DNA from: Corythoichthys intestinalis
Lineage: Eukaryota > Chordata > Actinopteri > Syngnathiformes > Syngnathidae
DNA: 64,000 nucleotides
Direction: 5' to 3'
NCBI RefSeq assembly: GCF_030265065.1
Contig: NC_080395.1
Span: forward strand, 503,501 to 567,500
Numbering within the stretch: the stretch's first letter is position 1; each line of letters starts with the position of its first letter. The translations under genes were made by a program, and so were the position numbers. Below the pieces are notes generated by a model. That model did not search any database. It saw only the letters and a program-made list of their open reading frames with translations, and had not been told where the DNA came from. This document shows positions 41,541-52,758 of the stretch, one piece after another.

Positions 41541-41849
41541 TGTCTAAGCCCTTGGGCTGTAAAAGGGAAATAAAAGAAATTCATTCATCCTCTCGCAGAG
41601 CTAAACAAGACATGGAAAAACGTATCCATGCATTCATTTTGAACAGATTCTCTAATTGCAATGGATTATTCACAGGTCTCAGAAAAAAATCTATAAGGAA
41701 TGAAGGATTTTTTCCTTTTGCATTCATTCAACTCTCAGAAAATGAGTTCATTTGGGCCACTTCCTTGTTATTGTTTGGAAACATGTTGAGGAATTCCACG
41801 GTCACTAAATTAGCCGCAGTGCATCCATACATATTACCAAACGTATAAC
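41541..41849. other. Gap with a 102-codon open frame of doubtful meaning
   Basis: A plus-strand frame at 41540-41848 contains no recognisable motif and no defensible start context. The sequence is AT-rich and otherwise unremarkable. Confidence 0.3.
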
Positions 41850-42790
41850 GACTTTAATCTCATAATTTTACGGCATTTTTCTCGTAACATGATGACTTTA
41901 ATCTCTTAATATTCCGTAAAGTTACGCAATATTACGAATTTAATTAATTTTTTTGGGTCAAATGACATGACCTTTTACTCATAATATTTTTTGTCATCGT
42001 ATTACAACGTATGACTTTATTCTGGTTATTTTCTGACTTCATTTTCATAATATTATGAATTTATAGTTGTAATATTGGGATTTTTTTTCTCATAGTGTAT
42101 GACTTTATTCTCGTATTACAACATACGACTTTATTCTTGTACTATTGCAACATTTTTACTCATTTTTTTTTGTGTGTGTCACATTGTATTACCATAGACT
42201 TCATAATGTTGTTGACAGGACACAGGGCGCGGGGCCGATGAATAGGGGGCCTATCTCCGTCAAAGCTGACCGAGTAGAAACACAGAGAAAGAGCTTTATA
42301 CATAGAAATTCTTGTGAATAAATGCTTACATCTCCGATTTCTTTATAGATATGGGCGTAAAACAATTTTTGGTCAAAAGCAAAAAAGAAAAGTGCAGTTA
42401 GCATTTATTTTACGCAAATATTGCAAACTATGACGCCAATGCCGTGGCGGCTAATTTCTCGGATTGACTTTTTTCGCAACGTTTCAAAATGCATGGATGG
42501 TATGAAAACTATAATAATGATGTTGTATCTTCGAACAAATCACTCCCGAGACAATCCTTCCTGTTTGTATGCGGTACAGCTTTTGTGCTTTTTCAAGCAA
42601 GATCTGGCGTTGGATCGTGCGTCCGTTTGAGAATAACTCCTCTTGATATGGGCAGGCCCACTACTTGAAGGCGTGGTGTGACCCGTCAATATAATTATGA
42701 CGTCTATGGCATGACTCAATTCACGTAAATTTACGACTTAAATCTCGTAAAATTATGACTTTATTCCCGTAGTCCTATTTTTTTTTTTTT
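41850..42790. repeat. ACTTTAATCTCGTAATATTACG-type minisatellite split by a MITE
   Basis: Diverged tandem phrases (CGACTTTAATCTCATAATTTTACGG, GACTTTATTCTCGTATTACAAC) occupy 41850-42180 and resume at 42715-42775. Between them lies a 519-bp element with inverted ends (CCATAGACTTCATAATG at 42194, ATAATTATGACGTCTATGGC ending 42711), related to 44302-44945. Confidence 0.6.
42193..42711. mobile_element. MITE with CATAGACTTCATAATG termini
   Basis: Inverted ends as quoted for the surrounding minisatellite. The interior has GGGCGCGGGGCCGATG and CTGTTTGTATGCGGTACAGC. An inverted relative occupies 44302-44945 and an end fragment lies at 45880-45915. No frame. Confidence 0.6.
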
Positions 42791-42829
42791 TAGCCCTAGT
42801 ACTCCGTCGCACCAAACGAAAGCAACCGC

Positions 42830-43300
42830 TCGAGCGGAATTTTCCAGACATTCCACCGGGGGCGCTATTGATGCAAATTTGCCATGTTATGAGTGTGGGA
42901 AAGCCCTCCAAATGTATTTGGCCTAAGGATAATAACAATGAAGAAAGGGAGCAATGTCAAGCCTTTAATGAGAGAGTCCTTTTTTTTCCTTCTTCTTTTA
43001 AATAAAATAAGCGAGTGAAGTGCACGTTTGTTCTTGTCGGCAGTGCGCGGCGCCTCTCAAACTATTTCTGAGGCTGAAAGATTGGCGTGGAGATAAAAGC
43101 TCCGCTGAGCAATTTAAGCCCAAACACTGCGATGCTACAATCTGTCTTGTGTGCCTGATAGCGCTTTCCTTCGCTCGCCTCTCCAAATTACTTTCTTTCA
43201 TATCTAATTATATTTGCTAATGATCTTATAAGAGAATAATGGAATGTGCTTGATCTATTACCTTTTTTTTTTCCTGCAGTGCATAAATACAATGCGGATG
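42830..43300. other. Candidate conserved non-coding island
   Basis: Non-repetitive: AATTTGCCATGTTATGAG, AAGCCTTTAATGAGAGAG, GAGCAATTTAAGCCC, TCTAATTATATTTGC and TAATGATCTTATAAG. Several ATTA/TAAT cores and paired AAAG motifs are typical of homeobox-regulated enhancers. No exon model fits. Confidence 0.4.
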
Positions 43301-43319
43301 GAAATGACTGCAGCAGACG

Positions 43320-43625
43320 GGAAGAATGTTTTTTTTTTTTTTTTCCCCCCCTTTCTTCTTAATGTTTTTGATGAGAGGGGAAAATGGAGCCGGGAGCGGC
43401 GAGGTCGTTAACGGCGACGGGCGGCGAGGTCACGCCGACGAGCGGATGCCGACGCGTCGCCACGGGGAGGAGCCCCGGAAGAAAACGGATAGCTCGGACG
43501 CTCGCGGGATGTCGCTCTTTAACTCTTTGGCTAACGTTGACGAAGGTAGTCGTCCGATCGTGCGGCGCTCGAGCATCCTTCAGCTTTTATCGCTAGTACA
43601 TGTTCAATCCATTAAATTTGTTTAG
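43320..43625. other. CpG-rich stretch after a poly-T
   Basis: 43380-43580 is dense in CG (GAGCGGCGAGGTCG, CGACGCGTCGCCACG), giving two overlapping open frames without family resemblance. It ends in a truncated GACGTC-type repeat (TATCGCTAGTACATGTTC). Confidence 0.3.
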
Positions 43626-43629
43626 ATTT

Positions 43630-44300
43630 AAGTAGGGATGTAGGAAATCAGGCCCGATTGTGTCATTTTCAGAGGATCGGAATCAGGTAAAAAAGATCGG
43701 GTTTTAAAATGTATTTGTTTATACAGAAGAATGAATCAATGGCAGTCAAACGTTAAAGGGAAACAAACAAACACTCTCTTTTTAAAAAATATTCTCTTTC
43801 CGTATTTATTTACTCATTTGTTTTTCCTTTTAATTTCATATTTATTTGCATTTTTTGGTAAACATTGTTTTCATTTTTACATTTCTTTATAAAAACAAAG
43901 GGAAAAAAGTACCATCATTTTCACACTATAAGGCGCACCTGACCACCCACCAAATTTGACACAAAAATGGCATTAGTTCAGAGATAAACCACACTGGACT
44001 ACAAGCGGCAGCTGTCCTCGCTATATTATGGGATATATACACCAAAAGATATGAACCGGTAATGAACCACCACGAAGCTTTGAACCAATTGGTTGCAAAG
44101 TTTCATTGCTTTAAGAAGCTTTATTTGGCCATCACTGCTCCCTTGGAGGAGACAGTCAACCTCTGCTGCCACCTGCTGTCGACACGGTTGTCGTACCTCA
44201 CGATACAACACGATACAAAAGCTCACGCTAACCATCTCACAATATGGAGATGCGACGATTATCGATACGTTGGTCAGGAAATCAATTTAGGATATTCAAC
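43630..44300. mobile_element. Transposon fragments (GATCGG-type, ACTATAAGGCGCACC-type)
   Basis: 43632-43700 has AAGTAGGGATGTAGG and GGATCGGAATC. 43910-43985 has TTCACACTATAAGGCGCACC and AATTTGACACAAAAATGGC. 44190-44275 carries ATCGATACGT-type words. Ends are undefined. Confidence 0.5.
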
Positions 44301-44301
44301 C

Positions 44302-44945
44302 ATAGACTTCATAAAGATATTGACAGGTCAGATTCAAACCTTCAACTTCGCCACGCCTTCAAGTAGGGGGCTGTCCCACACTCCGCTTCAGTCGGTCGCA
44401 GTTATTATTCTCAAAAAACATGCAGCGATCCCACGCCGGATTTAGGTTGAAAATGTACGAAAGCTTTACCGCATACAGCCAGTAAGGATTGTCTCAGGAG
44501 TGATTTGTTCGAGGATTCAAGGTCATTATTATATTTTTCGTACCATGCTTGCATTTTGAAACGTTGTGAAAAAAAATCAATGGGAGAAATTAACCGCTAC
44601 GTCATTGGCATCATAAAATAAATGCTAACTGCCCATTTTTTTGCTTTTAATCGAGAATCGAGCCTGTTTTACGTTCATATCTATAAAGAATTCAGGGATT
44701 TAAGCATTTATTCACAAGAATTTTCAACGTAAAACGCTCCTTGTGGTGATAAGGCGGCGCCACAGTGGCTTAAAGACTAGCGGCACATTCGACATATTTA
44801 TGTAAAATAAATGCTAACTGCCCATTTTTTGCTTTTAACCAAGAATCGAGACTGTTTTAGGTCCATATCTATTAAGGATTCAGGGATTTAAGTATTTATT
44901 CACAAGAATTTTCAATGGAAAAACCTCTTTGTGTTTCCACTCTGT
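44302..44945. mobile_element. Relative of the CATAGACTTCATAATG MITE, opposite orientation
   Basis: It begins CCATAGACTTCATAAAGATATTG. The interior contains an inexact direct repetition (AATAAATGCTAACTGCCCAT at about 44619 and 44809) not present in the copy at 42193-42711. Confidence 0.5.
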
Positions 44946-44974
44946 CAGCTTTGGCGGAGACAGGCCCTCATTAA

Positions 44975-45863
44975 CTCATTCACTCCCATCCATTTTCACT
45001 GGAGCAACCCCCTTCGCTCCCGGCCGTTTAGCTGGATTTTGACTGATTTTGCAAGGCCCACAGAAAATTCTATTCTATTGCTATATAAACATGGACTCCA
45101 CCAAAAGAAAGATTAGACTCTCGTCTTTCAGCAGGAAAAAAAATTAAGTTCATATCTTTTTCCATTCTTTAGATATCAGCATTAGAAAATAGCTTAGTTT
45201 GAGCAATTTTCTAATTTCTGATGAAAAAACAGAGAAATTGAGCTTTTTGTAAAAGCATACATTTCAAACCTTGACATTAATACAGCTGTTTTTTTTGCTT
45301 TTGTGACATCCCAAACATCTGAATATTTTTTTCCTTCTACAACATAACATAAACAACAAGACAAATAGAGCTTTTGATAGCAAAGTAACTATTTACACAT
45401 AACTAAACTATTGAACTGAGAGATGACGCTGTTGTGGCCGCGGCTGTATCGGCAGACGGGGTAAACCTTTCCCTCATCACCGCCTGTCTGTCTCATCAAG
45501 ATAGATTTTTTTGAATCTTTCTTTTGTAGTGACCACTACTTCATAACAGAATTCACCTAGGGAACTTGTGTGGGGCATGTGCCTTGTGTTGACATCGTTC
45601 TCCACATTTTTTCTCACGCTTCCAACTTCTGTTTCCTGACTATTTCTCTTCATTCATTTCCTTTCATTATCCGATATGAGTTCTTACTCCAGTGGCCAGT
45701 TTTATTGCTTTAAAATTGATTTTGAGTGTTGAGCTTTGGAGCGAACTTGCATCAGAACCTAGAGATGTCTCTTGTGAAAAAAACGTAAAAGTATAAATAC
45801 ATTTTTGGGACACTGAAACAATTAAAAATAGAACGTATTTATACGTTTTTGGGAGCAAATGGG
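44975..45863. mobile_element. piggyBac-like MITE with TTAA target duplication
   Basis: TTAA at 44971-44974 and 45864-45867. TIRs are CTCATTCACTCCCA (left) and TGGGAGCAAATGGG (right). Near the right end are AAAAACGTAAAAGTATAAAT and AACGTATTTATACGTTTTTG. 889 bp with no transposase frame. Confidence 0.8.
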
Positions 45864-45869
45864 TTAATC

Positions 45870-46346
45870 GGCCCCGCACCCCGTATCCCCTCAATATATT
45901 ATGAAGTCTATGATTCAACAAACCAAGTAATACAGAGAAAAAACATCCTTCTGCTGTAAGTTTATCACTAGACGACGTCCAATCCATTTGAACTGGGAAA
46001 GTGGGAACGAATGAACCCTACCCACTTCTATGACCGTCAGTGGCAGCAAGGTCATTTTGGGCCATCATCTCCTGTTGATTTTCAGTCACTTCCTGATGAT
46101 TTTGGGGCATTTCAGCGTCACCTCCTGTTGATTTTGGTTAACAGAACAGGAATTGAATAGGCAGCGACTCAAACTCAACAGGGAGTGACCTACAAAAAGC
46201 CCCGAAAATCAGAAAGACTGTGAATGTCTGGCTTCGAACGAACGAAAGTTCATTCGCCCTTCCTGGTCTTAATGGATTAGGCATCTAGCGCTGTCACTGG
46301 CAGCCATAGAGTTAACCGAGACACTATTATGGTGGAAGATTAAACA
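45870..46346. repeat. GACGTC-type repeats with CTCCTGTTGATTTTGG phrases
   Basis: 45965-46050 (GACGACGTCCAATCC, GGGAAAGTGGGAACGAATG), 46060-46145 (tandem CACTTCCTGATGATTTTGGGG and CACCTCCTGTTGATTTTGG) and 46250-46320 (AATGGATTAGGCATC, CACTGGCAGCC, AGAGTTAA). 45880-45915 is an end of the CATAGACTTCATAA MITE. Confidence 0.55.
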
Positions 46347-46354
46347 CTTACACC

Positions 46355-48135
46355 CAAGGGCGTAGGTTTGCACAGGGACGGTAGCGACATAACACTAGCA
46401 ACTTTTTAGGATGCTCAAATTGTCCCCACCAACTTTTAAGCAGCCTTATTTGCATTTTATAATGACTTCAGTTATATACGTCATTTAGATTGTCTTCCCA
46501 TATGTTAAAAGGATAGAATTGACCCTACCGTCATTAAGTAAATTATTTTTGTTATGTTCAGACTTACATTTACCCCTTTTGACTTGCTAAATGTGTCAGT
46601 CCATTTTTTCCTCTCAAACACACGTTTGATCGGCTGATGAGTTATACAACATGTCGACAATATACTGCCTCCTAAGCCTTCTTCGAATAGGAGGAATATT
46701 AGACTTCTGCACCAGCAGCCACTGCAACTACTGCAAGTAATATAAAAAGACGTCAATGTTGTGGAGTTGGGGAACATACCACAACCATTGCTACTGAAAA
46801 AGTTACCATAACATTAAACTGTGAATTCTCTGACCTGGAAAACTCAAGTAGGAAGCTCTTAGAGAGGTGTCCTCCTGTATGTGTTTTCTGCTTTAAAAAT
46901 TAAACTGTGAGAAATGTAGTGAACTAAAGTCTACCCCCTTCTTCCCAGTTGTCATTTTTATTTTAATTATGTGGTCTTAAAGCAGCCCAGAGGAGCTTTC
47001 TTATTTGTTGAGTTTGGCTGTGTTTGTGGACAAAAGCAGTAGTGTTTTCCCTGAAGGAAGGCTCCATTTTTATTTTTGTTATTCCCAAAAAGCTTTTTGT
47101 TCATTTATTTATTTATTTTTGCATTCTTGAATAGAGGTTATTAACAAGTTTGTTTTCGTTGTGTATGTTCTAGGGCTGTCAAAATTATCGCGTTAACGGG
47201 CGGTCATTAATTTTTAAAATTAATCACGTTAAAATATTTGACGCAATTAACGCACATGCCACGTTCAAACAGATTAAAATGTACAGTACAGTGTAATGCC
47301 CGTTTGTTACTTGTTTTTTGGTGTTTGGCGCCCTCTGCTGGCGCTTGGTTCCAACTGATTTTATGGGTTAGTACCATGAGTGAGCATGGTGTAATTATTG
47401 ACATCAACAATGGCGAGCTACTAGTTTATTGTTTGATTGAAAATTTTACAAATTTTAATAAAACGAAAACATTAAGAGGGGTTTTAATATAAAATTTCTA
47501 TAACTTGTACTTACATTTATCTTTTAAGAACTACAAGTCTACTAGAGAATGTTAATAATGTTAATGCCATCTGGTTGATTTAATGTTATAATAGATAAAC
47601 ACAGTACTTGAATAGTTGAATGTATATATCCGTCTTGTGTCTTATCTTTCCATTCCAACTGTAATTTACAGAAAAATATTGCATATTTTATAGATGGTTT
47701 GAATTGCGATTAATTACGATTAATTAATTTTTAAGCTGTAATCAACTCGATTAAAAATTTCAATCGTTTGACGGCCCTAGTATGTTCATAAAATGTTTGT
47801 GCAAATATTTTAATTTAAAAATTTGATAATAAAATCCAGGCATTTATTCTGGAAATTTTCGGAATGTTTCTTTAGTAGTTTTTGAAAACAAAGAGTTTGA
47901 ATCGAACGATGTATCACTTGAACCAATATACAGGAAAGTTAGTCGGAGTCAATGGTGTTATTGATCATTTAGCCTATCAATTAATTAGGTTCATACTCAT
48001 GAGAAATGTAGCCCTGACCCCCAGTTCACCCCATCTGTTTGGTTTTATTAGTGTTTGGTTACCAGCAAAAAGTGTAATGCAAGTTATGCTGTTATATCGT
48101 CCTCTACCAATGTTGAGACCAAACCTACGCCCTTG
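46355..48135. mobile_element. hAT-type element (CAAGGGCGTAGGTTTG family) hosting another hAT
   Basis: Ends CAAGGGCGTAGGTTTG and CAAACCTACGCCCTTG are perfect inverses, with the perfect 8-bp duplication CTTACACC (46347-46354 and 48136-48143). The inner part includes TTGTCCCCACCAACTTTTAAG. A second hAT (47171-47779) is inserted near its middle. No transposase frame. Confidence 0.92.
47171..47779. mobile_element. TTAACG-type hAT MITE, complete copy
   Basis: Ends TAGGGCTGTCAAAATTATCG and GTTTGACGGCCCTA, with the perfect 8-bp duplication GTATGTTC (47163-47170 and 47780-47787). 609 bp. Contains GCGTTAACGGGCGGTCATT and GCCCTCTGCTGGCGC. Other copies are at 55593-55987 and inside the two GATCGG composites. 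Confidence 0.92.
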
Positions 48136-48329
48136 CTTACACCTTTTTAAAACAATATCTCAGTTCTTGGCACGAGCGTATAAGTAACCTTTTGGAATGC
48201 AAAGTATCACGATATATCACCATTTCAATATTTCGTCACACCCCTATTCCACAGCGTGTTGTGAACTGACATCACTAGTAGACGTCCAATCCATTTGAAG
48301 CATTTTTGTTTAAGCATATCTCCAATTGC

Positions 48330-48980
48330 TCCTTTCTTCTCTTCTCTTCTCTTCCATGTCATCCCCTCCCGCGCGCGAGGATCCATCACGGCCACGACAG
48401 CCACTCTAAAGCCGGAGCATTAATGGACGGAAATGGCATTCGATCTCTGTTTGATCTCCTAATCATCGACGCTCGAATGATAATTAGTGCCCTCGCAATC
48501 CTCCAAGTCGTGGGGGAGGGCGGTGACGACAATATAATACAGAACACGCTGCCCGCCCGTGTTTAAAACCAAACGCAGAAAGTAGCACGACGTCGTTCTG
48601 AAGTGCTTTCTGCCTCTGCGTTTCCCATCCTCGCCCTCGCGCCGTCTGTGATTCTTTTGCGCTGACATAATCCTGATTGATTCGTTCAGCAGATAAAAAG
48701 TGGTCCACTTTTGCCCTTTTACTGGGTCGGGGGGGCGCGTAACATAATACGGCCTTTTATTCATCAACAATGTCACATAATGGCGCAGGAATGCGCAGGC
48801 AGAAAGGCCACGGCTTTAAATGGCGGCGACACTGTAAAAGAGGAGAACGAGCTCATTAAGGACGAGCCCGAGCCGCCGCCCGCCAAACGCTAACAAGGTC
48901 GCAAACTTGGTTTCTTTTACGTCAACCTCGTTTTTAGCCGCCAAATAAATGGAGAGCGCATTTTATTTCCTCCCCAAAAA
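48330..48980. other. Candidate conserved non-coding island with a short charged open frame
   Basis: Non-repetitive, with GGAGCATTAATGGACGG, GATCTCCTAATCATCGACG and AATGATAATTAGTGCCCTCG, classic ATTA-rich enhancer texture. It contains a 37-codon plus frame (48782-48892) ending VKEENELIKDEPEPPPAKR, with two sumoylation-like motifs. No good acceptor precedes it, so coding status is doubtful. Confidence 0.4.
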
Positions 48981-48989
48981 AACGCTGGC

Positions 48990-49545
48990 TCAGAGGTGGG
49001 TAGAGTAGCCAAAAATTGGACTCCAGTTAGAGTAGCGATCCTTCTAAATAATATTACTCAAGTTAAAAACCCTCCAGCACAAGGAATGAGTGACATTGTG
49101 AGTAACTGCTTATAAAGTCCATTTAAAAAAAAAAAAAAAAAAAGGAATCCACGGATAGAAAGACTTGTAGTTCTTGAAAGATAAACATGATTATGAGTTA
49201 AAATCATTTGATATTGAGGTTCTCATTTTTATAAAATCTGTAAAGTTAGTTTAACTAGTAGGTCGTCATTGTTGTTGACGTCACAGGGCGGTGACGTCAC
49301 ATGGTTACGCTGCGGGGCTTCCAGAGTATGGCTTTAGCGACAAACGTGTCATCTGTTTAACCCTTTCAATTTGAACGTTAATGAGCATGACAGCACTGTC
49401 CATATTCCACAAAACGAGCAGCAAAAACGAGACAAAACCGGTGCTCTGCCAAAATGTGGCACTGCGGCGAAACATCATACAAGAGGTGAATTTGACACCT
49501 AAAGTACTACCGTGCGCTTTCAGCTTGTTTTGTTTAGATGCATAC
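48990..49545. mobile_element. Partial transposon of the GTAGAGTAGCCAAAAA family
   Basis: CAGAGGTGGGTAGAGTAGCC at 48992 and AATAATATTACTCAAGTT match the element at 29165-29905. The right part holds TGACGTCACAGGGCGGTGACG. The right end is not defined. A poly-A run lies at 49127-49143. Confidence 0.5.
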
Positions 49546-50420
49546 TAGACATGTGCCGATTACTGGTTTCAAGGTATACCGTGGTATGCCACGGTTTCAA
49601 AACCGCAAAAATGTTCCGTCATACTGTTCCTAAGGTATTAGTTACTTTTTTACGTACCATAAATGCAGGGAGAAATGCCTCGCTTGCAGCTGCAAGGCTC
49701 AACCCTCCCCCACGGGTTGTTGCCCAGTGTCAGTGAGTCAGCTGTGCGACACGACGGCTGGAGCAGGTGAAACTCCCCCCATCGAAGAAAAGGAAATCGC
49801 TTGTATGGGAATACTTTGGCTACAGAAAAGTTAGTTCTAGTTAGTCCTTAGAAAAGGAGGGCCAACTGACATGTAAAACATTTTTACGGAGGGTGGCTGC
49901 CAAGGTGGCTGTCAATACCTCCAATATGATTTCGCATTTATACAAAATTAAAAGTTCATAAACACTGTCATGAACGTTTCCCACCAGTTACGAGAGTTAA
50001 CTCCGGCGTGTTTAGTGTGTCTAGCGGTGGTAAAACGTGTTGAGAAAGAGAGTGTGTGTATAATGTAAACATGATACGAGTCATACACACGTGCTTTTTT
50101 TTTTTGTTCTGTAATAATGTTGAGCTGTTGCTGTGGGTTTTGGCTTGCCTAAAGGACTGCATTTATTTTAATTTTATTTGTAATATTTCAGTGAATTTTT
50201 GTTATTATTAATTATTAATTTAACGTTAGACTTATGTTCCAATCTGCTAATATTTTGAAAAATAAAAATCCTGGTTAATGGGAATTTTTATCATTATTTT
50301 TAAACCTAGATATCTCAAAAGTAACACATATTTTAATAACTGGAACTGCAATACCGTGAAACCGTGATATTTTGGCTTAAGGTTATCATACCGTCAGAAT
50401 CTCATACCGGCACATGCCTA
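49546..50420. mobile_element. TAGACATGTGCCG...CCGGCACATGCCTA transposon, fuller copy
   Basis: Inverted ends. Next to them are AAGGTATACCGTGGTATGCC and GAAACCGTGATATTTTGGC, with CCGTCATACTG / TCATACCGTCAGAATC inside. Same family as 1-2293. The flanks ATGCATAC and ATACAGAC match poorly. A 74-codon frame at 49512-49736 is not recognised. Confidence 0.65.
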
Positions 50421-51546
50421 ATACAGACAGAACGTACTTAAGATGCCTTAAGAAAATACTTCAAGGTAGTAATATCAAATAAGGGTGGTTCAAATACACC
50501 AGTGACATTTTTTTGCGTGCAGTACTTCAACCTGCATTGTAGCAGCGTTTGGGTTGTGTCGCTCATGTGAAACGTGCCGCGCCACTCATCCTCACCGGTG
50601 CTTCAAGCTAGGCTGCACTTGAAGGCTTGCTTGTTTTGAAACACACTCTACTTGCTAATAATTCAACAACTGATCAATTAGCCCCGATACAAAAAAAAAA
50701 AAAATCAGGCTGTGAGGCTCGATGAATACTGGCCCATGCTACCAAGTTTGAAGACAATCGCTTCACAAATGACAGAGGAGAAGAACTTGGAAATTAGCCT
50801 CCACAAGAACAACAACAATACCTAACTGGCAAATTGACAGGCTTTTAGCCCGTAGACACACGAGTTCAAGTTGATGAAAAGTGAAGTTCAATGAAAACGT
50901 TGAATTGGCACGCCTGAGAAGCTTATGGCGAATATACACTCTGTAGCTGAAAAGGCGGAGCTAATTAGCAAATAGGCCAACGCTATATAGGCCACTATGC
51001 ATATTATATGGGACAACCCTACCTTGGCCTGCTTAACACCAGAACAAGAACTATGACTAAAAATCTTGACGTCCACTGAGTTGAACCGGGAGGACTGGCT
51101 AATCGTTCAATGCCATTGACCGAGCTAGATGTTCAATTCATTTTGACTGGGATTAAACGAATGCGCAGTCAATGGCCCTTAGAGATGAGTATTCACAGTT
51201 TATATGAATTGGACTGACAGGCATCGAGTTTATTTTGCGTCACTCCCTTTCAGCATTTTGGTATCGCTTTCTGTCCACACGTCATTATCATTTCCTGTGG
51301 ATTTTCGGGCATTTACAAGTCACTTCCTGTACATTTTGGAGCAATTGGAGGATCAAATGATCACTGCCTTACAAAAAGGATTGGACGTCTAACGATGTCA
51401 ATAGGAGCCAATGAGTTGTGAAAAAAAAATCTAAAATTTTCAAAATTAACCCTATTTTTGTTCTTACTTTTTGTTTCTATGAATTTCATTAATTTAGGAC
51501 GTTCTATTTTTTTTGGGTATTTTTCAATTGTAACTTTTCTCTATCT
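50421..51546. repeat. Unassigned DNA with GACGTC-type repeats at 51070-51410
   Basis: 50430-51060 shows no recognised element or exon. 51075-51185 (AATGCCATTGACCGAGC, TTTTGACTGGGATTAAACG, GCAGTCAATGG) and 51370-51415 (ATTGGACGTCTAACGATGTC, GAGCCAATGAG) are repeat units with CACTTCCTGTACATTTTGG between them. Confidence 0.45.
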
Positions 51547-52128
51547 CTCTAGATCAGGGGGTCCGCCTTTTGCGGAAATTACAGCCTCGATTCTCCAAGG
51601 CGTTGATTCATACAACTTGTAAATTATTTCTAAAGGCATTTTAAGCCATTCTTCATTTAGAATACCCTCTTTTAGAAAGGATGGTGGTGGAAATCGACGT
51701 CTTGATTGAATTTTTAAAACTCACCATAAATGCTCAATAATGTTGAGGTCTGGGGATTGATACGTGATGCTCAACTTCACTGCCATTCCTTAACAATTAT
51801 GTTCAATGATTACGATGCCAAAATGTTGTGGTGTTTCCATTACTTTGTCCAACCCCGGTATTTCGTATAGGTGCTGGATTTCATTCCCTCAAAACAAGAC
51901 GACACCCGTTCACAAATGTGGTGTCTTATAAATGTAATCGGTTGACTGCAGTTAGGTGCTGCATGTTTTTAGCAGACGCCTCATTGGTTAAATACCATAC
52001 CGCACGAATGCTATTTTTAGACTGTGACGTCGCCATCGTAACGCGGAAGTGGGTCATTAGAGACGCGGCCTCGCATACAATCCATATTTTTTTGGTTTGT
52101 TTTCTCTGGTAATCTTTCAAAAAAGAAG

Positions 52129-52356
52129 ATGCCGAGTAAGCGCTGCTGCTATGGAACTTGTAGAAACAACTCTAGACATTACGACATATGAAGGATGTTT
52201 TTATTCATACGTTTCCCGAAACCAAAAAATGTGAAGAATGGATCAACTTGCGCGGGTGTCCCAAAAAACAGTTTAACGCCAGCAAGGTGAAGCCATTCAC
52301 ATTTCATATGCCGTAAACATTTTATTGGGGGCCATGGCCCTACAGAGGACAAAGAG
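52129..52356 (+). pseudogene. THAP-domain exon of a transposase remnant
   Basis: ATG at 52129 gives MPSKRCCYGTCRNNSRHYDI, carrying the first Cys pair, then a stop. In another frame VFIHTFPETKKCEEWINLRG and PFTFHMP follow, and finally CRKHFIGGHGPTEDKE, carrying the C-x-x-H pair, up to a GTAAG donor. Together these are the C2CH zinc-binding signature of a THAP domain with at least two disruptions (a stop after the first cysteines and a frameshift before CRKHF). THAP domains here bind the transposon ends. Confidence 0.7.
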
Positions 52357-52536
52357 GTAAGCCATTTTGACAATTTTACTCATTTTTTAGCGTGGCGTTT
52401 TGGCGTGCTGCTTCTGTCTGACAAGGAATGACCTGAAAAGAATTAAAATGGTATCTGACTGCCACTGTTACCTTTTCTGTTGTAAAAAAACAACTTTAGT
52501 AAGGGGGAAGTGTAAATAAAGTAGCATTTGCAATCG

Positions 52537-52758
52537 CTACACAAGAACGGTCAGAGACGTAAGAACCAGAGGATATAATATATAAGAAATACAGGGCATA
52601 TGGTGGTAAAGGATAGATTGTTGAAACAGGAGAATGTCATTGTCAGTGGTGTAAGAAAAAGGTGTCGATATAAAAGCTAACTGTGGATCGGGTCGGCTCT
52701 TTTTCAGCCCTCGACACTCGAGCCATCTCTTTAACTGATCATTTGTAAGTTCTTCCAA
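52537..52758 (-). pseudogene. N-terminal fragment of the YqaJ-partner protein
   Basis: Starts MEELTNDQLKRWLECRGLKK, a SAP-like helix-turn pattern (LT-x-x-x-L-K-R-W-L-x-C-R-G) found at the N-terminus of fish transposon proteins with YqaJ nuclease domains. The remainder diverges into unrelated sequence. It complements the downstream piece at 10838-11065. Confidence 0.5.

Noticed and set aside
41850-42790. CRISPR-like array
   Set aside because: The repeats are degenerate AT-rich minisatellite units without regular spacers, and the genome is vertebrate.
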